Of a stretch of 11,631 nucleotides of DNA, positions 7,804-11,631 are shown piece by piece. The first letter of the stretch is position 1. Every line of letters begins with the position of its first letter. A program made the position numbers and the translations under genes. Under the pieces are notes generated by a model. The model had not been told where the DNA came from. It ran no database searches and saw nothing but the letters and a program-made list of their open reading frames with translations. Origin of the DNA: CAZJNX01 sp964547415 (lineage in GTDB: Bacteria > Pseudomonadota > Alphaproteobacteria > Rhizobiales > Amorphaceae); NCBI GenBank assembly GCA_964547415.1, contig CAZJNX010000153.1, forward strand, positions 1 through 11,631, in the 5' to 3' direction.

Positions 7804-8948
7804 GGCGTTTTGCCGGCGCCGCCGGCCACGGTCTCCTCGCCGGCGCCGTCCTCGTCGTCGCTTTCGCCCGGCGGTGCGCCGGTGCGGAAGACGACCATGG
7901 CGGACGCCCCGATCCGCATGAGGTGGTCGGGCGGGTCCTGCAGCGCGACGCGGACCGGAAAGCGGCGGGCCACCTTCACCCAGTCGAGCGTCGCCTCCAC
8001 GTACGGGACGCGGCCGGCGACGTCCACGTCGTCCGTCGACTGGATCCCGCGACCGACGCTCCGAACCCGGCCCGCGACGGTCGCCCCCGTGTCGATCGCC
8101 ACCGTCACGTCGGCCCGGATGCCGGGACGGATCGCGGCGAGGTCCGTCTCGCGCACGAGGGCGACGGCGTGCCAGGAGGCGTCGTCGATGAGGGTGAAGA
8201 CCGGGGTGCCCGGCAGGAGGTACTGGCCGACGCCGGTGGACAGGCCGACGACGCGCCCGTCGAAGGGGGCGCGGACGGTGGTGTTGTCGAGCTCCCAGCG
8301 GGCGAGGTCGACGGCGGCGCGCGCGGCGTCCACCTCCGCCTCGAGGGCGGCGGTGGTCTGGACGAGGTCCACGCTCGCCGTGGCGGTGCGCCGGGCCTGG
8401 GCGAGGGAGACCTCCGCGTTCGCCCGGGCGACCACCGCCTCGTCGAATTCCTGGCGGGAGACGTAGCCGTCCTCCACCAGCGGGCCGAGCCGCTCCACCG
8501 TGCGGGTGGCGAGCGCCAGGTCCTCCTCGGCGCGGCGGATCTCCTCGGCGGCCGACGTCGCGTTCGCCGCCTCCGCCGCGTTGCGACGCCGCGCCCCGGC
8601 GAGGGACGCCTCGGCGGCGCGCAGCGTCGCCTCCGCCTCGGCGAGGGCGAGCCGGTAGGGCGCCGGGTCGATCCTGAACAGGACCTCGCCCGCCTCCACC
8701 GGCCGGTTCTCGGCGACCGGCAGGGAGACGATCCGGCCCGCGAGGGGGGCTGCGACCGCCACCGTGTCGGCGTCGATCTCGGCGTCGGCGGTGCGCGGGT
8801 TCTCCCGCAGGTCGTCCGCCACGTGCACGGCCGCAAAGCCCGCACCCGCGATGACGCGCCCGAACAGGACGAGCGCGAGACCGCGCCTGACCGCGGCGCG
8901 AAGCCCTCGTCCGGGCGTCCCCTTCCCCTTCGCCTCCGCTTCGTCCAT
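7800..8948 (-). CDS. HlyD-family membrane-fusion (periplasmic adaptor) protein, MdtN/AaeA-like
   Basis: A 382-residue adaptor linking the FUSC pump to the outer-membrane duct. It has a basic cytoplasmic start, one membrane anchor (about 23-44), a biotinyl-lipoyl-like half motif 'AAPLAGRIVSLPVAENRPVE' (66-85) continuing 'AGEVLFRIDPAPY' (86-98), a long helical hairpin (99-219) with 'LVEDGYVSRQEFDEA' (157-171), the second half motif 'NTTVRAPFDGRVVGLSTGVG' (222-241), a beta-barrel domain (about 245-355) and an acidic/Gly tail. Arg31 lies within the hydrophobic anchor, which is unusual. GTG at 8951 directly precedes the chosen ATG at 8948; upstream only a weak purine-rich site is seen. Its stop overlaps the FUSC start by four bases (GTGA). 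Confidence 0.94.
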   Translation of the reverse strand: MDEAEAKGKGTPGRGLRAAVRRGLALVLFGRVIAGAGFAAVHVADDLRENPRTADAEIDADTVAVAAPLAGRIVSLPVAENRPVEAGEVLFRIDPAPYRLALAEAEATLRAAEASLAGARRRNAAEAANATSAAEEIRRAEEDLALATRTVERLGPLVEDGYVSRQEFDEAVVARANAEVSLAQARRTATASVDLVQTTAALEAEVDAARAAVDLARWELDNTTVRAPFDGRVVGLSTGVGQYLLPGTPVFTLIDDASWHAVALVRETDLAAIRPGIRADVTVAIDTGATVAGRVRSVGRGIQSTDDVDVAGRVPYVEATLDWVKVARRFPVRVALQDPPDHLMRIGASAMVVFRTGAPPGESDDEDGAGEETVAGGAGKTP

Positions 8949-9131
8949 CACCGTGCCGCTCGCTCTCGCCCGGCGGTCGCGCCCCCGACACCGGCCCTCG
9001 TCGATCCCTCACCCTTTAGTGGTCACGATGCTTGCGCGAAACCTGCGAGGCGGCGCGGCCGCCGCCACTTCCGGATAGGGCGGCCCTCTCGCCGTCATAC
9101 GAAAGGATAGCGACGGGCCGGCGGTGCCGTG

Positions 9132-9149
9132 CGGGCCGGCGCCGGCCCG
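9132..9149. repeat. 18-bp perfect palindrome
   Basis: CGGGCCGGCGCCGGCCCG is its own reverse complement. It lies between the DUF1656-like and adaptor genes. It may be a regulator-binding site or an RNA hairpin, or a chance product of the extreme GC bias; another GGCCGGCC lies right beside it at 9149-9157. Confidence 0.5.
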
Positions 9150-9213
9150 GGCCGGCCGTTCGGCGGTCATATCGGCCCGCGACCGGCCGCTCCGGCGCGC
9201 CGCCGCGACGGAT

Positions 9214-9236
9214 CGCCCGGGGCCGCACCCGGGGCG
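9214..9236 (-). terminator. Possible hairpin after the DUF1656-like gene
   Basis: Read on the minus strand, CGCCC-C-GGG and CCC-C-GGGCG pair with a single C-C mismatch around a loop of about five bases, starting 9 bases after the stop of the DUF1656-like gene. There is no T-run, so it may only attenuate transcription or protect the mRNA end. Confidence 0.3.
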
Positions 9237-9244
9237 TCGCCGCC

Positions 9245-9442
9245 TCAGCCGGCGCCGTAGAGGATGTCCCAGAGCACCAGGGCGAGGAGGAGGAACAGGG
9301 CGAGGTTGAAGACGGGGCGGAGCGGCAGGGCGTCGGCGAGCCCGACGAGACGAAGGACCACGACGGCCACCACCGTGGCGGCGAGGGCGAGGCCGAGGAC
9401 GAGGATCCAGCCCGGGAACAGCGCGCCTTCGATCGGGATCAT
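9245..9442 (-). CDS. Small DUF1656/AaeX-like membrane protein
   Basis: A 65-residue protein with two hydrophobic segments (about 11-31 and 43-60). It opens 'MIPIEGALFPGWILVLGLAL' and ends 'LRPVFNLALFLLLALVLWDILYGAG'. The layout, the N-terminal pattern (short acidic start, hydrophobic Leu-rich helix) and the 'F(N/D)LALF' block match the DUF1656 family, whose member AaeX is encoded just ahead of the AaeA/AaeB efflux pair; the downstream adaptor and FUSC genes make the assignment much stronger. Its exact role in such pumps is unknown. The ATG at 9442 has GGGGA about 7 bases upstream. It is about 295 bases ahead of the adaptor gene, further than is usual for this gene set. Confidence 0.8.
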   Translation of the reverse strand: MIPIEGALFPGWILVLGLALAATVVAVVVLRLVGLADALPLRPVFNLALFLLLALVLWDILYGAG

Positions 9443-9718
9443 GGACCGTCCCCGCCTTTCCTTCCTCCCCGCGCGGTCCGCCCCGCGGCCGGGCCCGCGC
9501 CATCGGATCCACACCCGGCCCGCGGATGGACCCTGCCCCAACGGCGAAGTCGCCACAACGCCTCCCCGCCGGCCGCTCGCCGCCGCGCCAGCGGCCGATT
9601 GGCGTGGCCGGCGCACGGATGGCTTGCGTGGCGCCTCCGGCGGGGGGAAAAGCGCCGTGCGGGGCGGCGGTGCGGCCTCCGCCCGCCATGCCATCGGGAA
9701 GAGGGGGACGACCTGTCC
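9443..9718. promoter_or_regulatory. Divergent intergenic region between the efflux module and the DUF192 gene
   Basis: 276 bases between two genes read away from each other, so it must carry promoters for both. Only the ribosome-binding sites next to each start are visible (GGGGA for the minus-strand gene, GAGGGGGA at 9701-9708 for the plus-strand gene). No -35/-10 pair or operator stands out with confidence. Confidence 0.4.
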
Positions 9719-10258
9719 ATGGGGACGCAGCGACCGACGGGACGAGGGAAGGGGCGCGGCAACGGACGCGCCCGCGGACGGAAGCCGGCGCGCGGTGCGG
9801 CCCGGCCCGGGCTCGCGCTCGCCGCGCTCCTCGCCGTGTTCGTCCCCGTGTTCCTCCCCGTCACGCCACCGGCCGCCGCGGCGGACGAGGTGGTGCTCGT
9901 CGTGGACGGCGAGCGGCACGTCTTCAGCGCCGAGATCGCCGACGACCCGGTCGAGCGCAGCCGCGGGTTGATGTTCCGGGAGTCGATCCCGACCGATCAC
10001 GGCATGCTGTTCGACTTCGGCGTCGAACGCCACGTCACGTTCTGGATGAAGAACACGCTCATCTCGCTCGACATCATCTTCGTGGAGGCCGACGGCGACA
10101 TCGTCGCCGTTGCCGAGGAGACGACGCCGCTGTCGCTGGACTCGATCCCCTCGGACGCGCCGGTGCGCTTCGTCTTCGAGGTGATCGCCGGCACCGTCGA
10201 CAGGCTCGGCCTCGAGCCGGGCGACCGCCTCGATCATCCGCGCGTGGTCTCGCCCTGA
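9719..10258 (+). CDS. DUF192-family secreted protein
   Basis: A 179-residue protein, the only confident plus-strand gene. An unusually long, Arg/Gly-rich N-terminus (1-29) is followed by a hydrophobic export segment 'GLALAALLAVFVPVFLPVTP' (31-50) and a likely cleavage after 'PAAA'. The mature part is a complete DUF192 domain: 'DDPVERSRGLMFRESI' (75-90), 'HGMLFDFG' (94-101), 'TFWMKNTLISLDIIFVEADG' (107-126), and 'TVDRLGLEPGDRL' (159-171). The family is widespread as small exported or lipid-anchored proteins of unknown function. The ATG at 9719 is chosen for the upstream GAGGGGGA (11 bases away) and because the frame before it is only the antisense of the DUF1656-like gene. It ends 27 bases before the end of the convergent secreted-protein gene; no terminator is seen between them. 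Confidence 0.93.
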   Translation: MGTQRPTGRGKGRGNGRARGRKPARGAARPGLALAALLAVFVPVFLPVTPPAAAADEVVLVVDGERHVFSAEIADDPVERSRGLMFRESIPTDHGMLFDFGVERHVTFWMKNTLISLDIIFVEADGDIVAVAEETTPLSLDSIPSDAPVRFVFEVIAGTVDRLGLEPGDRLDHPRVVSP

Positions 10259-10285
10259 GGCCGAGCGCCCGCCCCGCGCCGCGGC

Positions 10286-10843
10286 TCAGGGGGCCTTGCG
10301 GCAGGTGCCCGCCTCGAGGAAGCGGTCGAGCCGCGGCCCGCCCGCGACGCCCGACAGGGCGACCCGGCCCATGGTGTAGGCGAGGCCGTTCGCGCCGGGC
10401 TCCAGGCTGATCCAGGCCTCGTCGAAGCAGAAGAAGGCGGGCGGCTCGTCCGCGCCCGCGGGCCGGGCGGCGAGGAAGGCGCCGCCGGGCGGCAGGGCGA
10501 GGTCGCGCCCCGGCAGAGACAGGCGGAAGAAGACGGTGTCCGGGTCGGCGCAGGCCGTCCCGTCGGCGGCCGCGAGGCCCGCGTAGCAGGCGACCGCCTT
10601 CTCCTCGGCGCCGAGCCGCTCGAGGCGGAGGACGAAGCGCGCCTGCGCCGCCGACGGCTCGACCCGGCCCGCCTCCAGCGTCCCGTCCGGCCGGTGCCAC
10701 AGCCCGGCGACGTGGGTGGCGCGGCAGGCGTACGCCCCCGGCTCCGGCGCCTCGGCCCCGGCCGGCGACCCGGCGGCGACGACGAGCGCGAGGGCCGCGG
10801 CCACGTGGCGCCGCCGGGACCCGGCCCGCCGCCGCGCGCTCAT
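10286..10843 (-). CDS. Secreted five-cysteine hypothetical protein
   Basis: A 185-residue protein I cannot assign to a named family. It has a Sec-type signal (basic 'MSARRRAGSRRRH', hydrophobic 'VAAALALVVAAGSPAGA', likely cleavage near residue 30) and a mature part of about 155 residues with five cysteines (40, 86, 98, 139, 181), several aromatic residues and the sequence 'FFCFDEAWISLEPGANGLAY' (137-156). The spacing suggests a small disulfide-bonded periplasmic domain with one spare cysteine (inference). The ATG at 10843 overlaps the stop of the GAF gene as ATGA, so its translation depends on ribosomes finishing the GAF frame, and this makes the frameshift in that gene relevant here. The codon pattern is normal for the window. 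Confidence 0.8.
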   Translation of the reverse strand: MSARRRAGSRRRHVAAALALVVAAGSPAGAEAPEPGAYACRATHVAGLWHRPDGTLEAGRVEPSAAQARFVLRLERLGAEEKAVACYAGLAAADGTACADPDTVFFRLSLPGRDLALPPGGAFLAARPAGADEPPAFFCFDEAWISLEPGANGLAYTMGRVALSGVAGGPRLDRFLEAGTCRKAP

Positions 10844-11365
10844 CGGCCCCCGGCCCGGCGGTCGAGGGGCGCGGCGAGGAGGCCTGCCAGCACCGTCGCC
10901 ACGGGCACGTCGGACGCGCGGTAGGGGAGGGCGCCGCGCAGCATGTTCACGCTTCCGACCGTCGTCCCCGCGACGCGCACCGGCACGTTCAGCACCATGT
11001 CGAGGCCGAGCCCCAGGATCGTCTCGTGGTCGGCGAAGAAGGTGCGGATGTCCGCCGCCCCCGCGCCGATCAGCGGCCGCCCCCCCCCCGAGGACGTGCC
11101 GGCCCCAGGCCGTGCCGCCCATCGCCTTGCGCCCGCCGAGGGGGTAGGCGACCGGGTCGGACGAGAAGGCCCGCTCCCCCTCCATCGTCCGCGCGTCGAA
11201 CGCGAGCACCGTGAAGAGGGCGTGGCCGACGAGCTGCTGCGCCGTTCCGGACGCGGCGGCGAAGGCGTCGGCCGGCGCGCGCGCCTCCGCCGCGGCGGTC
11301 GCGAGGGCGGCGAGGAGGGCGACCGTCTCGGCCGCGTCCCGTGGATCCTCGTCCTGCGGTGTCAT
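10840..11365 (-). pseudogene. GAF-domain protein interrupted at a run of ten G
   Basis: The frame from ATG 11365 gives a GAF-like start: 'SGTAQQLVGHALFTVLAFDA' (39-58), 'SSDPVAYPLGGRKAMGGTAW' (68-87), then 'GRHVLGG'. At a run of ten G on this strand (11080-11089 in window coordinates) it slips into arginine-rich nonsense. The matching frame on the far side continues the same domain: 'RPLIGAGAADIRTFFADHET' (96-115), 'ILGLGLDMVLNVPVRVAGTT' (116-135), 'VGSVNMLRGALPYRASDV', and ends with a TGA that overlaps the next ATG. With nine G instead of ten the gene would encode 174 residues. GAF domains bind small ligands; no output domain is present. The start is chosen for GGAG nine bases upstream; ATGs at 11389 and 11449 have no good site. 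Phase variation, real decay or a homopolymer read error would all explain it. Confidence 0.75.
11080..11089 (-). repeat. Run of ten G (coding strand) inside the GAF gene
   Basis: Ten C on the plus strand, hence ten G on the coding strand. Nine would keep the GAF domain in frame; ten breaks it. This is a slippage-prone tract. Confidence 0.9.
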
Positions 11366-11524
11366 CCCGTTCGGCTCCGACCGGCCCATGACGCGGCCCG
11401 CCGCCGCCGGTGGCAGGACCGGGGCGGCTGCGATGGCGCGCGGGCGCATCCTTGATCCGGACCATAGCGGGCCGCGGGCGGCGCCGCCACGATCGCGACC
11501 GCGCCCGCAAGCGCCCGTGCGCGG
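11366..11524. other. Intergenic region upstream of the GAF gene
   Basis: About 160 bases upstream of the chosen GAF start. In-frame ATGs at 11389 and 11449 would extend the protein with Ala/Pro/Arg-rich sequence that does not look like a domain. The promoter of the GAF/secreted-protein pair should lie here, but no clear motif is seen. Confidence 0.35.
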
Positions 11525-11631
11525 TCAAAGGCGGTACGCCCGGACCCTCTCGCGGAGCGGCGTGGGGGAGATGTCCGGAATGCGGGCGGTCTCGGCTCCG
11601 ACCGGCCTCCCTCGCAAGCCGCCGCCGCCCG
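11525..11631 (-). CDS. Possible C-terminal end of a gene entering from the right edge
   Basis: On the minus strand a frame is open from the window edge to a TGA at 11525-11527 and ends 'ETARIPDISPTPLRERVRAYRL'. Third codon positions are nearly all G or C and the sequence looks like a folded protein end rather than shadow. Only about 35 residues are visible, too few to name a family, and a few rare arginine/glycine codons count against it. Confidence 0.3.
   Translation of the reverse strand, partial: GGGGLRGRPVGAETARIPDISPTPLRERVRAYRL

Larger units (their letters stand above)
8949..9244. other. Gap inside the efflux module, rich in palindromes
   Basis: About 296 bases between the DUF1656-like gene and the adaptor gene. 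No coding frame looks real: the frames across it give arginine-rich shadow sequence. It holds an 18-base perfect palindrome (9132-9149), other GGCCGG-rich short inverted repeats (9116-9190), and a hairpin directly after the DUF1656-like stop (9214-9236). The part nearest the adaptor (about 9005-9050 and 9095-9115) is locally less GC-rich and would be the natural place for a separate promoter, but no clear -35/-10 pair is seen. Confidence 0.5.

Noticed and set aside
9016..9228. 70-residue minus-strand frame between the DUF1656-like and adaptor genes
   Set aside because: Arg-rich, no ribosome-binding site, no hydrophobic or conserved pattern; crosses the palindromes.
9443..9718. Sigma-70 type promoter (TTGTGG with a poor -10) on the minus strand
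   Set aside because: The -10 match is too weak to support a call in DNA of this composition.
11571..11631. Plus-strand ATGs at 11571 and 11580 with GGGGGAG upstream, a possible gene start running off the right edge
   Set aside because: Only 17-20 residues, Pro/Arg-rich, and the opposite strand gives a more protein-like frame; not enough to call.

Overview
The window is very GC-rich DNA of a type usual in high-GC Alphaproteobacteria (Rhodobacterales/Hyphomicrobiales-like). Codons end almost always in G or C, and the gene families fit that group: a histidine-bearing multi-TM chemoreceptor, a photolyase-like FAD protein with a trailing alpha/beta domain, and an MdtNOP/AaeX-type efflux set. Genus cannot be fixed from the sequence. 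Nearly all genes lie on the minus strand; the one confident plus-strand gene is the DUF192 gene.

Right-to-left along the minus strand the layout is as follows. A possible gene tail runs off the right edge. Next come a GAF-domain gene interrupted by a run of ten G and a secreted five-cysteine protein, coupled to it by a 4-base ATGA overlap. A plus-strand DUF192 gene converges on this pair. Divergent from it is a four-gene efflux module: a small DUF1656/AaeX-like membrane protein, then, after about 300 bases rich in palindromes, an HlyD/MdtN-like adaptor, a FUSC/MdtO-like inner-membrane protein and a TolC/MdtP-like outer-membrane lipoprotein. The last three overlap one another by 4 and 64 bases and are clearly co-translated.

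After a gene-free stretch of about 350 bases comes a photolyase/cryptochrome-like FAD-binding protein with no N-terminal antenna domain and an alpha/beta domain at its C-terminus instead. It is followed by a small membrane-anchored hypothetical gene that needs one frameshift to read through, and this overlaps the start of a methyl-accepting chemotaxis protein with a histidine-bearing multi-TM sensor region. At the left edge is the 5' part of an IS110-family transposase that seems to have lost part of its DEDD active site. It is preceded by an array of three 54-55 base repeats.

The points most worth checking are the permuted photolyase architecture, the G10 tract in the GAF gene, the damaged IS110 transposase with its repeat array, and the frameshifted small gene coupled to the chemoreceptor. 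No complete novel defence or secretion system is visible. Two of the anomalies, both frameshifts, could also be assembly errors.
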